64,000 nt of DNA from JBHPCZ01 sp042573625. GTDB lineage: Bacteria > Desulfobacterota > Desulfobacteria > Desulfobacterales > UBA11574. The stretch's first letter is position 1, and each line of letters starts with the position of its first letter. Below are positions 8,091 to 16,704 of the stretch, in pieces. The DNA lies in contig JBHPCZ010000003.1 in NCBI GenBank assembly GCA_042573625.1, forward strand, positions 5,578 through 69,577. Direction: 5' to 3'. Both the position numbers and the translations under genes were made by a program. The notes under the pieces were generated by a model. It saw only the letters and a list, made by a program, of their open reading frames with translations, did not search any database and was not told where the DNA came from.

Positions 8091-9116
8091 TCAAGCAGTG
8101 TCAAGATTGTATGCCCTGTCCCCGCCTCCAGCGACAGCGGCAAATCTGCCGAGACACATCTCAACAAGCGTATCAAAGGAGTGGGTCGCTTCCGTGTTCT
8201 TCACGAAAACCCTCGGGATACCATAAAAGTCATAGCGGTTCTGTAGTTTTAACCGAGCTACCTCTATAAACCCCATTTTCTTAAGCGTTTCATCATAGTC
8301 AACAGTGTGCATGCCTGGTTTAAGAATAGCACTGTCACGGATGTAGAAATAACCACCCCTGCGTAGGACACGCGAACCTTCTGCCAGAAGCCACAATAAA
8401 CCAGCGTAGTTGAGCTCGTTCAGAACGTAGCACGCTGTCAGCAAATCCATACTGCCTGCCTTTAAAAGCGGGAATCTCCAAGACGGAACATGCTTGATTG
8501 CGTATCTATTGTTATCAAGCTCAGCCTTGATCCGCTCAACCGGAAACTGGAAGTTCTCGCACTCGATAAGATCAAAATATGCCCCTGGTTCTGGCGACAA
8601 AAAACGGAAATAGTGCCGCTGAACTCCGTAACTCATGGGACTGGCCTCAAGGGCATAGAATGAAGCATTAAGGAACCTCAGGCTGTATAAAGCCGAACTC
8701 CCGAGACCGGGACCTATGTCAACATGATTCGGGTGTTCGGGCAAACTAGTGCAGTGACGTTTGATAAAACTGTAATCCTGGGTTCGTGTTAGAGCTTGGC
8801 TCCGCACATTGTGGGCCCATGTTTTAGATTTAGCAAGAAAAGGAAAGAAATGGAGGAAGGCCTTCGCCATTTCTTTCTCGCAGCACTGCTTGACCTCCTC
8901 GTAATCGGGCACCATCATCTCCTGAGGCGTATCCTTCTGGACGTAGAACATAGAGAAATAGAATGCCACTGCATACATATTTTCAAGATCGAGTATATTT
9001 GCTTTGTGCATATTTTCAGTCCACTCAAATGGTGAACCGAGACGTGCCACCCTGTCGCCGAATATCCATTCTTGTTCAACCAGGGCTCTTTTAAGTGATT
9101 CTCTAACGTCCTGCAT
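8091..9116 (-). CDS. Class I SAM-dependent methyltransferase, sugar-O-methyltransferase-like
   Basis: HVDIGPGLGSSALYSL (mid-protein) is the SAM-binding motif I and FYALEASPMSYGVQ the motif II region; MDLLTACYVLNELNYAGLL and RVLRRGGYFYIRD complete a class I fold. The N-terminal ~130 residues are helical and specific to putative sugar O-methyltransferases in surface-glycan loci. I start the gene at the ATG at 9116, preceded by GGGGGT; the longer frame would run back into the upstream gene. It lies 22 nt after the FkbM-type gene, so the two are probably co-transcribed. Substrate unknown. Confidence 0.65.
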   Translation of the reverse strand: MQDVRESLKRALVEQEWIFGDRVARLGSPFEWTENMHKANILDLENMYAVAFYFSMFYVQKDTPQEMMVPDYEEVKQCCEKEMAKAFLHFFPFLAKSKTWAHNVRSQALTRTQDYSFIKRHCTSLPEHPNHVDIGPGLGSSALYSLRFLNASFYALEASPMSYGVQRHYFRFLSPEPGAYFDLIECENFQFPVERIKAELDNNRYAIKHVPSWRFPLLKAGSMDLLTACYVLNELNYAGLLWLLAEGSRVLRRGGYFYIRDSAILKPGMHTVDYDETLKKMGFIEVARLKLQNRYDFYGIPRVFVKNTEATHSFDTLVEMCLGRFAAVAGGGDRAYNLDTA

Positions 9117-9138
9117 TTTAAAGTGTACCCCCTTTTTT

Positions 9139-10194
9139 TTATCTTTGTCTATAGGGCGGCACATCGTCGTAGTCATTGATATGTCGCCGCTCATCCACAA
9201 AACGCCCCACTTCAAAATTGCTACTCTCTGGAAAGGCTTTTACTCTATCAAACAAGTTTAATAATTTTTGATACGTCTCAGCTGGATCAAGATGAGCAAC
9301 GCGATGAACGAGTTGTTCTATTCGCCTGGCTTCTTCCCCCTGTGCCCATGTTTTTAACGCCACTTCCAGGGCAAAATCATAATAGCCGGTCAAGAGTGCA
9401 CAGGCAAACAGGACATAATTACTCCGATCTGAGAGGGGCTTCTGGCGAACATCATTAGCCAGGGGGTCTTTAAAAAAGACCGCATCAGCCCAGAAAACGC
9501 GTTCTCTCCCTGCCTCAACCATTTTATTTAAACGTTTACACGATCTATAATGCAAACCCTGAAAGCCATAAAAATAAAAACCACGTTCGCGTAGAAACAT
9601 CTCAATTTCTGAAAAAAGCTTCTGATCCGAATAAAAAGGAACGAAATTTACTTCCACAAGAATAGCGACTGTGCGCCCCCATAATGTCTTTTCAGCGCCA
9701 TTTAAGACCTCCCATTCAACACCCTGTGCATCCAGTTTAATAAATTCGCCACAGGTGTCCACCAGATCCTTCCGTTCAAATAACACCTTGTCAAGTGTTG
9801 TGGTTCGAATGGAAGTAGTCCCTTTTCTCTGGAGACTATTTATATTATAGCGCTGAACGATGGCCGGGTTTTCAGGTCTAAGTGAGTCAGTTACCGGGGC
9901 GGAAAAACGGTGCAGGGTACCCGGTCCTTCTTGGCCAGCCAGCGCCAAAGGGAGTATCTGGATCACTGAATACGGTGATTGGCGGTGGCAACTATTTCTT
10001 AAACGTGTGCATTCGGCCTCGTCAAGATCAAAGGCCAGCACTGCCGTATTTTCAGCCAGCGGTTCGACGAGAGGGTGAATGCCCCCACGAGCACCAATGT
10101 CTATAAAGCCGAGCGGATTGGCGCGCAACTCGGAACCTACTGCACTACCCATAAAAAGCGGTTCAGAGGTTAAACAATTAATGCCTTTTAACAT
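9139..10194 (-). CDS. FkbM-family methyltransferase
   Basis: FIDIGARGGIHPLVEPL (about residues 31-47) is motif I, LAFDLDEAECTRL the acidic motif, and FIKLDAQGVEWEVLNGAEKTL the FkbM signature (normally KIDVEGAE-like; here LDAQGVE). EVNFVPFYSDQ is also typical. FkbM enzymes methylate hydroxyls, often of sugars. The last ~110 residues extend past the catalytic domain with no recognisable motif. The gene sits between a radical SAM gene and another methyltransferase gene in the sugar operon. Confidence 0.75.
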   Translation of the reverse strand: MLKGINCLTSEPLFMGSAVGSELRANPLGFIDIGARGGIHPLVEPLAENTAVLAFDLDEAECTRLRNSCHRQSPYSVIQILPLALAGQEGPGTLHRFSAPVTDSLRPENPAIVQRYNINSLQRKGTTSIRTTTLDKVLFERKDLVDTCGEFIKLDAQGVEWEVLNGAEKTLWGRTVAILVEVNFVPFYSDQKLFSEIEMFLRERGFYFYGFQGLHYRSCKRLNKMVEAGRERVFWADAVFFKDPLANDVRQKPLSDRSNYVLFACALLTGYYDFALEVALKTWAQGEEARRIEQLVHRVAHLDPAETYQKLLNLFDRVKAFPESSNFEVGRFVDERRHINDYDDVPPYRQR

Positions 10195-10248
10195 CTAAAA
10201 TACCTCCTGATCAAGTGTCGCCTTTGTCTGGAAAGATGGAGTGTGCTT

Positions 10249-11724
10249 CTACTCACTTAAAATCTTCCTTTTCAGCTTGATTTTAGTCATGCCTTGGATG
10301 TGTTCTCTGGATTCTCTTCCGAACTTTTTTTCTATTAAATTCAAATAATCCTGATTGGTAAAATACGTATTAAACACATGATCGCGGAATCTAAGAATCT
10401 CCGCAGATGACAATGACTCAGTGGGGAGCGGGAGAAAATCGTATCCCTGTGAGGCGTAACCCAACCACGATTCAGGCAAAGGAGTATTATTTTTGAGTGC
10501 TTTACGGTAAAGGTCGGAACCGGGAATTGCCATGGTGCAAAAAAAGCTGGGGAAAGCGCACTTTAGTTCCAAAGCAAATTCGAGATTTTCCTGCATTGTT
10601 TCGAGAGTGTCGCCGGGAAGTCCGAACATGAAGTTGGCACAAAGGTCTATTCCAGCACCATGTACTTTCTTTACAACTCTCCGGATGATGTCCTTGGTGA
10701 AATTTCCTTTTTTGCTACGCTTGATTATTTCTACATTGCAGGACTCGATTCCGAGCTTAAACCAATTGAACCCGGCCTTTTTAAGAAAGGTAAGTTCTTC
10801 CATAGACGTTTTGTCTAAAATATCCACTCTTGCAAAGGAAGCGATATTGAGGTCATATTTGCGTTTCAGAATTTCTTTCGCAATAGGGTGGTAATGACTG
10901 TGCTTGAAGATAAACAGTTCGTCATGCAGATTAATATTCTTAACGTTGTATTTGTTCACCAGCAGATCAAATTGACCTATCACCCATTCTGGATTCCAGG
11001 TTCTTAATTTGTGTTCTCCATAGGTTGCATGAATCGCACAGAAGTTGCATCGGAAAGGACAGCCGAGACTGGTGAACAAAGACACAAACCTATTTCTCGA
11101 ATTCAAATCACCCAAACACATCCAGTTAAATGCCCTATACCTGTTCTCATTCATCGGCAGCAGATCCCAGGCTACCTCGGGCAACTCCCGGGTGAGATCG
11201 GCAATATTTTCTGCACGACGGTTGCTTTTAATTTCTCCGTTCTCTTCCCACCATAGGCCACGAACCTCGCGGTAATTTTTCCCGGAGAGCAGATCCTTCA
11301 GTGAATAAAAGCCTTCTCCTTGGATTACGAAGTCACAGGCTTCTTCCAGGAGGGTTCTCTCTGGCAATGCGGAAGGATGCCATCCTGTAAGGATAAGGTT
11401 TTTTTCGGGAATCTTTTCTTTAATCTTGCGGCATAATTCACCTACACCGACCATTATGGGGGTAGAAACATTTGCCTGCTGACTGTAACAGATAATCGCA
11501 ATGTACTTTGGGGCATCCCGCTGAATCCGTTCAACGGTTTCATCATAATCGATGTTTTCCGCGTTTGCGTCTAACACTCCAACACTGAAACCCTCTTTGC
11601 GCAAATATCCGGCAGTAAGAATTGCCCAAAAAGGCGTATCAACTGCTGAATAATCCTTACTCAATTCCTGATAGATACGTTTCCGGGAACCGCCTGGGTT
11701 AATCAATAGAATGTCAGGGTTCAA
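10249..11724 (-). CDS. B12-binding-domain radical SAM protein
   Basis: The N-terminal ~150 residues have the layout of a cobalamin-binding domain (ILLINPGG start, ILTGWHPSALPE, CDFVIQGEG). The radical SAM core follows, with the cluster motif CPFRCNFC (Cys 224, 228, 231) and FGLPGDT later. The classical DxHxxG cobalamin ligand motif is not seen, so B12 binding is uncertain. I favour a TTG start at 11724 because AAGGAG lies 5 nt before it; a GTG at 11730 overlaps that site. The gene overlaps the end of the transketolase C gene. Such enzymes do C-methylations, epimerisations or deoxygenations on sugars, but the reaction cannot be told. Confidence 0.75.
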   Translation of the reverse strand: MNPDILLINPGGSRKRIYQELSKDYSAVDTPFWAILTAGYLRKEGFSVGVLDANAENIDYDETVERIQRDAPKYIAIICYSQQANVSTPIMVGVGELCRKIKEKIPEKNLILTGWHPSALPERTLLEEACDFVIQGEGFYSLKDLLSGKNYREVRGLWWEENGEIKSNRRAENIADLTRELPEVAWDLLPMNENRYRAFNWMCLGDLNSRNRFVSLFTSLGCPFRCNFCAIHATYGEHKLRTWNPEWVIGQFDLLVNKYNVKNINLHDELFIFKHSHYHPIAKEILKRKYDLNIASFARVDILDKTSMEELTFLKKAGFNWFKLGIESCNVEIIKRSKKGNFTKDIIRRVVKKVHGAGIDLCANFMFGLPGDTLETMQENLEFALELKCAFPSFFCTMAIPGSDLYRKALKNNTPLPESWLGYASQGYDFLPLPTESLSSAEILRFRDHVFNTYFTNQDYLNLIEKKFGRESREHIQGMTKIKLKRKILSE

Positions 11725-12646
11725 AGTCACTCCTTGTGCTCATTTGCAGTAGAAAACTCTTCAGGGAATCTCCGTCAATGCCTATTCTGCGTCTCAGTTC
11801 TTCACGTCCGGGATTGCCGAGTATAAATGCTTCTGGTGGGCCTCTCCGAACTATTTTCAAATGGCTATTTGTTTCTGATTTCCAAGCACAGATTTCATGA
11901 TAAAGCCCTCCCTGTGGAATACTCTCCTCAGTGATAATTGCAATGGCATATCTGTCTGCAATTTCGGCAAAGCACTCTCTGTCCACAGGTTTTACTGTGT
12001 GAAAATGATAAAGCGCTGGATTTATTTTGCTCCCTTCTAATTCCCGCATCTTCGGGTAAATGTCGGAAACTATGTCACCCGAGGTGAGTACCGCCACCTT
12101 CTCGCCATCGATCAATTTCCTGGCCTTCCCCAAGCTAATTGAAGAATCGTGTCCAACTTCCGATTCGCCAAATTTTCCAACGCGCAGATATGATGGCCCC
12201 TTAAGCTTCAGCATCTGCGGCATTAATTCCCGGAGTTCATCAGGGCCGCCGGGGGTAACAATGCTCATGTTTGGTAGAGCTCCCATCAGAACCAGATCAT
12301 CGGCAGCATGGTGAGTAACCCCAGCCTGGGCATACGTGAAGCCGCCGCCAGCCCCGACGACCATTACCGGCAAATTATGGTAGGCTATCCCGAAGCGAAT
12401 CTGTTCGAACGGTCTGGCCGTAACAAACGACCCGATGGAATAGGCAATCGGCCGCCAGCCCTCCAGAGCCAAACCCACGGCGGTGTTTATCAACTGCGCT
12501 TCGGCGACGCCGACATTCACATATCTTGTTGGAAATTGTACGATGAATTCATCGAAGACTTGGAACCCCAGATCCCCCGTCAGAAAAATTATTCTCGGAT
12601 TTTCTTTCGCTACATTGACTAGCATGTCTGAAAATGCTTTTCTCAT
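11714..12646 (-). CDS. Split transketolase, C-terminal subunit
   Basis: The pyrimidine-binding (Pyr) domain is recognisable by LTGDLGF near the start, RYVNVGVAEAQLINTAVGLA with the catalytic Glu that activates thiamine diphosphate, and AQAGVTHHAADD. A transketolase C-terminal domain follows (VDRECFAEIADRYAI, TEESIPQGGL). An ATG at 12646 with GAGGTT upstream is chosen because it follows the stop of the N-terminal subunit gene; the longer frame would overlap it. With its partner it forms a TPP-dependent enzyme moving two-carbon ketol units. A copy inside a sugar operon suggests specialised supply of heptose precursors or carbon-branching rather than the general pentose phosphate pathway. Confidence 0.8.
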   Translation of the reverse strand: MRKAFSDMLVNVAKENPRIIFLTGDLGFQVFDEFIVQFPTRYVNVGVAEAQLINTAVGLALEGWRPIAYSIGSFVTARPFEQIRFGIAYHNLPVMVVGAGGGFTYAQAGVTHHAADDLVLMGALPNMSIVTPGGPDELRELMPQMLKLKGPSYLRVGKFGESEVGHDSSISLGKARKLIDGEKVAVLTSGDIVSDIYPKMRELEGSKINPALYHFHTVKPVDRECFAEIADRYAIAIITEESIPQGGLYHEICAWKSETNSHLKIVRRGPPEAFILGNPGREELRRRIGIDGDSLKSFLLQMSTRSDFEP

Positions 12647-12659
12647 TGAAGCAACCTCA

Positions 12660-13493
12660 TTAATAAAAGGGTTCCTCTTCGATTTCAACGAGAGCCCTGT
12701 CTAAGTCGTGCTTGGACGGGCTTCGATAGAACCAAACCTGATCTTTTTCCATAAAGCTGACTCCGGCTCCGCTGACGGTATTTGCGATTATCACAGAAGG
12801 TTTTTCCGGTGAAAAAGGAAATTTATTAAGTGCGTCAACGAGAACACTAATATTATTGCCGTTTACAGAGATTGCTTCCCATCCGAAACTGCGAAACTTC
12901 TCTTCGAGCGAGGTAAAGCCCATGAGTGCATCGCTCCGGCCAACAGCCTGTGAACCGTTGCAGTCAACAATAGCCAAAACGTTGGTAAGTTTCTGCGCTG
13001 CCGCGAACATGGAGGCTTCCCAGACGCTTCCTTCGTTACATTCGCCGTCACTCATGAGCACAACCGCCCTGCTTGTCAAGTTCTGGTCAAGTCGTAGACC
13101 ATAAAGAATGCCCCCGGCGATGCCTAAACCATGCCCAAGACTGCCGGAAGAAATTTCCAGATGCGGCAGCGCATATTTACAGGGATGATTCGGCAACAAC
13201 GAATCGGTTTGCGCATATTCCTTGAGTACCTCCCGGGGAATGATACTAAATGCGGCCATGGTAGCGTAAAGCGCCGAGCACCCGTGGCCTTTGCTCATGA
13301 TAAAACGGTCCCGTTCCAATTTACAACTCTTTCCACCATCACAGTAATTGAGGAATCCTCCGAACAAAACCGTCAGTATATCAACACAGCTCAATGCGGA
13401 ACTTACATGAGTCTCCCCGGCGTTAAATGCCATTTTTACGCATGTAGCGCGAATCCGCCCAGCCATCTTTTCCAGTTCCTTTGTTTCAAACAT
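12660..13493 (-). CDS. Split transketolase, N-terminal (thiamine diphosphate) subunit
   Basis: It carries the PP domain of transketolase: HVSSALSCVDILTVL, DRFIMSKGHGCSALYA, EISSGSLGHGLGIAGG, and the metal/TPP motif SDGECNEGSVWEA...DCNGSQ. The first Gly of the usual GDG is Ser, a change I judge mild. At about 278 residues it is the usual size of the split form. I start at the ATG at 13493, which has GAGGG 8 nt upstream; two other ATGs lie within 15 nt. It immediately follows the radical SAM gene and precedes the C-terminal subunit with 13 nt between. Confidence 0.8.
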   Translation of the reverse strand: MFETKELEKMAGRIRATCVKMAFNAGETHVSSALSCVDILTVLFGGFLNYCDGGKSCKLERDRFIMSKGHGCSALYATMAAFSIIPREVLKEYAQTDSLLPNHPCKYALPHLEISSGSLGHGLGIAGGILYGLRLDQNLTSRAVVLMSDGECNEGSVWEASMFAAAQKLTNVLAIVDCNGSQAVGRSDALMGFTSLEEKFRSFGWEAISVNGNNISVLVDALNKFPFSPEKPSVIIANTVSGAGVSFMEKDQVWFYRSPSKHDLDRALVEIEEEPFY

Positions 13494-13509
13494 TGCCATT
13501 TCCCTCATT

Positions 13510-14811
13510 TCAAAAATTTATGTGCCTTTCCCTCAGGTAAGTCTGAACGGTTTCGTGGTTTTCGACAATCTCATCCATACTCATGCTTTCACCGAAAGGC
13601 GTAACTTTATCATACTCAAAGAAGTGGGGGGCCTTTTCATCATCGTCGAAACGGCCAAAAGCGAATAGGTATTTATCGAACGGCACGTTTGGATTTATCT
13701 TCATTCCAAAGCGTTGTGGATTATTCCATATTTCTGAGCCCGGAATGGGACACAAGATTGAAAGTGATACGTTCGAGGGCTGGACCTCCTCAATGAAATC
13801 GATCGTCTGCTGCGCAATGTTCCGCGGTTCCCCTGGAAGCCCCAAAATCAGAAGCAGTTTGATGTCGAGCCCTTCCTGCCGTAGAACCCTGAAGTATTCT
13901 TTTGCTTTCACGAGATCAATTTTTTTGTTCATGATGTCAAGCGCGCGTTGAGAAACACTCTCGATTGCCACGGCGATCTCGACACAACCGGTTTCCTTTG
14001 CCAGTCTTACTGTATCGGAATGAACCCCGTTAGCCCTGGACTGTCCCCTCCATAAGATGTTCGCCTTTCCGATCGCTTCGAGCATACTGCGGGCACCTTT
14101 CCTGTTGGTATGAATGCCTTGGTCATCTTTTAAAAGGATTGATTGGACTTGATATTCGCGCTTGAGATATTCTATCTCTTTCACGATCCATTCTGGTGAG
14201 CGTACCCGGATGGGACCTTTGTACTGGTTTGAGCAGAAGTGGCAGTCGAATGGGCAGCCTCTCGAGAATAGCACAGAGGTCCCAAGCAGGTCGTAATACT
14301 TCTGGCTCAGCATGCCGACATCCACAATAGCAGATTTTGGCAGATACTTCCGGAGCGGAAACGGGTAATTGTTGATGTCAATTGTGCCGGTCTGACGGTA
14401 TATTTTCTTGAGTTTCTTATTGAAAATGTCTTGTATCATCTGTTTGATGATCTCTTCACCTTCCCCTATACAGATCGCATCAAAGGTATTTAGACTCTCC
14501 TCGGGAAAGATGTTCGCATGCGGGCCACCGGCAAGGTGAAGGGCTTTAGGATAGAAGCGCCTAACCGCCGCAATGATTCTCTGGATCTCGGCAATCTCGG
14601 GGGTGGTCACGTAGTGAAGGTAGACTTCCAGTTCCGGGATGTGATAGATCATCGAATCTTCATCAATCCCCCGCAGGTCGGTGTAGCTTAGACTCAGCCG
14701 ATCGCCGAATTCCTCTTCCAATATTGTTAAGAGGTATAATGGGCCGAGCGGATCGATCCTAAACGGTTTCTCGTTCTGTTTCCCACTGGTGTTTAGGAAT
14801 CCAACTCTCAT
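13510..14811 (-). CDS. B12-binding-domain radical SAM protein
   Basis: The N-terminal half has the cobalamin-domain layout (LHLAGGPHANIFPEES, DAICIGEGEE). The cluster motif RGCPFDCHFC provides Cys 186, 190 and 193, followed by SPEWIVKEIEYL and LILGLPGEP. The start ATG has a strong AAGGAGG 5 nt upstream. The C-terminal tail FDKYLFAFGRF...FEYDKVTPFGESM is nearly repeated in a relic just upstream (14862-15105), indicating a former tandem pair. Substrate and reaction are unknown; sugar or lipid-linked glycan modification is inferred from context. Confidence 0.75.
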   Translation of the reverse strand: MRVGFLNTSGKQNEKPFRIDPLGPLYLLTILEEEFGDRLSLSYTDLRGIDEDSMIYHIPELEVYLHYVTTPEIAEIQRIIAAVRRFYPKALHLAGGPHANIFPEESLNTFDAICIGEGEEIIKQMIQDIFNKKLKKIYRQTGTIDINNYPFPLRKYLPKSAIVDVGMLSQKYYDLLGTSVLFSRGCPFDCHFCSNQYKGPIRVRSPEWIVKEIEYLKREYQVQSILLKDDQGIHTNRKGARSMLEAIGKANILWRGQSRANGVHSDTVRLAKETGCVEIAVAIESVSQRALDIMNKKIDLVKAKEYFRVLRQEGLDIKLLLILGLPGEPRNIAQQTIDFIEEVQPSNVSLSILCPIPGSEIWNNPQRFGMKINPNVPFDKYLFAFGRFDDDEKAPHFFEYDKVTPFGESMSMDEIVENHETVQTYLRERHINF

Positions 14812-14861
14812 GAAGGCCTCCTTCAGAAATTAAGTTTCCGTTCCCGCATAACGGCCTGAAG

Positions 14862-15105
14862 CTACATATAGATGTTAATTATCTGATCGGGAGCCATCGC
14901 ACGACCCCATGGCGTCTCGCGATCATACTCGAAGACCAGGTGCGGTTTCTCGCTCTCCTCAAAGCGCCCAAGTGCAGACTGATACTTGTCGAAACCAACG
15001 CCGGATGGTCCTTTGCCAAGTAATCATCAACTCCCGTGACCGCTCGCCTATCAGACCAGGTATATTGATCAAAGAATATCGAATTTCGTTCATCCGCTTC
15101 GATGT
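14862..15105 (-). pseudogene. C-terminal relic of a second radical SAM gene
   Basis: On the minus strand a frame ending in TAG at 14862 reads GVGFDKYQSALGRFEESEKP then VFEYDRETPWGRAMAPDQII. This aligns residue by residue with the C-terminus of the intact radical SAM protein encoded next (FDKYLFAFGRFDDDEKAP, FEYDKVTPFGESMSMDEIV). Upstream, in another frame, INIPGLIGERSREL resembles the LGLPGE region of such enzymes. The middle, the cluster motif and the start are gone, and the frame is shifted. It is a decayed paralogue abutting the NUDIX gene. Confidence 0.65.
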
Positions 15106-15106
15106 C

Positions 15107-15691
15107 CTATATGATCGATCTATCAATAAATGTTTTCAGCAGAAAACGTGATATTATTGCGGCAGGAGAGCTCAAATATATTTCGCCACTGACCAGCCTC
15201 TGTGCAGCGTCTGTAAAAGATATTGCTTCAACGGAGACGATCTCATTGTCATGTCTTGAGCGGGAAACGAACTCAGACTGACTCACATCCACACTGAAAA
15301 CGCTCAGAAGGACTGGTATTCTGCCAGGCAGCTCGGAGACAGGCAGCTCAGGGACAAAGCGACGGGGGTCAGTTATACCTATACCTGTTTCTTCCATGAA
15401 CTCCCGCATGGCAGCCGTCCTCGGGGTTTCTCCAACCTGCGAATCACCAGCTGGGAGTTCTAAGGGACAGTCATCAATCAATGGGCGCTTCACACGAATC
15501 ATGACGATGAAATCTCTCTCCAAGACAGGAAGTATCACAACCTGAGATCGCTTATATTCCATAGTGTAGTAGGTTCCTCTCGCCATCACCTGAAACCAAG
15601 GGTTTTCGTGCGCGAGGGAGACCGGTTGTAATTCAGGACACAACAGTGGAGAGGGGCTGTCTGGATCGCATGGAAGCACTTTTCTTGTCAT
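15107..15691 (-). CDS. NUDIX hydrolase
   Basis: A complete NUDIX box is present: GDSQVGE (residues 82-88), seven residues, then REFMEETGI (96-104). These supply the Glu residues that bind Mg2+ for cleavage of a nucleoside diphosphate linked to another group. The 194-residue length and the ELPAG entry to the box resemble ADP-ribose/GDP-mannose pyrophosphatase types. It overlaps the SDR gene upstream by 4 nt (ATGA), so it is translationally coupled to it. A nucleotide-sugar hydrolase acting in that pathway is a reasonable guess; the substrate cannot be read. Confidence 0.8.
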   Translation of the reverse strand: MTRKVLPCDPDSPSPLLCPELQPVSLAHENPWFQVMARGTYYTMEYKRSQVVILPVLERDFIVMIRVKRPLIDDCPLELPAGDSQVGETPRTAAMREFMEETGIGITDPRRFVPELPVSELPGRIPVLLSVFSVDVSQSEFVSRSRHDNEIVSVEAISFTDAAQRLVSGEIYLSSPAAIISRFLLKTFIDRSII

Positions 15692-16704
15692 CTGGACAAA
15701 ACCTTCCTTCCAAACCTGATTCTATCACGCCAATATTCAAGCAAATCTTGCATAGTTTTTTCAAATGGTATTCTTGGCTCCCATCCGGTATGTTCCTTAA
15801 ATTTTGAGGTGTCTGGAACCTGAAGGTCGGCATCTAGAGCGCGTAGCCGGGATTTCTCCGTTTCTACCTTGATGTCATTAATGGAGGAGAGAGACAGCAG
15901 ATAATCCAGCATTTCTCCGACAGTGCAAGAAAATGCCCCACCGATGTTATAGTACTCCCCAGGGATGGGTTTGATCGTTACCAGCATGAAATATGCCTTC
16001 ACGGCATCACGTACATCTGACCAAGTGCGCAGAGAATTCAAATTGCCGGTTTTAACAATTGGTGGAATTAATTTTTGTTCGATCATTGCGATCTGCTTTG
16101 CAAAACTGGATTCCGCAAAGACATCGCCCCGCCTGGGACCCGTATGAGTAAACATCCGGGTCACAACAACCCGTTGACCGTAAGCCTCAGCATGGAATCG
16201 CCCTAGAAGGTCGGTACCAATCTTGGAGATGGCATAAGGAGACGCCGGGTGGAATGAACATTCCTCATGAATCGGAAGCTGGTCACGCGGCACACGGCCG
16301 AACACTTCCGAAGACGAGCACACGTGAATAACTGGATCAATACCTTTGCATTTTCTCAAGGCTTCGAGCAGCTTTTCCGTGCCCTGAACATTTGTGTCCA
16401 GAGTTTGTATCGGAGAGGTGAAACTCGTTTCAGGATAGCTCTGGGCTGCAAGGTGAAAAACATAATCAGGGCTGCTTTCCTCCACCGCATTTTGCAAAGA
16501 AATATAGTCGTTGAGATCTCCATTAATAAAATACAGCCTATCTTTCTTGTTAGCCCTGTCCAACAGATGCTCAACATTATCCAGCGGACTCCGCCAGCGG
16601 CACATGCCATAGATATCCCAATCGGTCTTTTCCAATAAAAAGTCAGACAGATGGGAACCGACCATGCCGGTTATGCCTGTTATAAGTGCTCTGTTCTTTC
16701 TCAT
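15688..16704 (-). CDS. GDP-mannose 4,6-dehydratase-like SDR (NAD-dependent epimerase/dehydratase)
   Basis: GITGMVG (residues 10-16) is the Rossmann nucleotide loop. The active site is SSSE (130-133), Tyr157 and Lys161 in YAISK, an S/T-E-Y-K set matching GDP-mannose 4,6-dehydratases. HLAAQSYPETSF and NVQGTEKLLEALR are also characteristic of that subfamily. It would make a GDP-4-keto-6-deoxy sugar from GDP-mannose or a relative such as GDP-heptose. This is the first gene of the co-directional run that ends at the sulfotransferase; 890 nt of non-coding DNA lies upstream and should hold the promoter. The exact substrate is not certain. Confidence 0.78.
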   Translation of the reverse strand: MRKNRALITGITGMVGSHLSDFLLEKTDWDIYGMCRWRSPLDNVEHLLDRANKKDRLYFINGDLNDYISLQNAVEESSPDYVFHLAAQSYPETSFTSPIQTLDTNVQGTEKLLEALRKCKGIDPVIHVCSSSEVFGRVPRDQLPIHEECSFHPASPYAISKIGTDLLGRFHAEAYGQRVVVTRMFTHTGPRRGDVFAESSFAKQIAMIEQKLIPPIVKTGNLNSLRTWSDVRDAVKAYFMLVTIKPIPGEYYNIGGAFSCTVGEMLDYLLSLSSINDIKVETEKSRLRALDADLQVPDTSKFKEHTGWEPRIPFEKTMQDLLEYWRDRIRFGRKVLSR

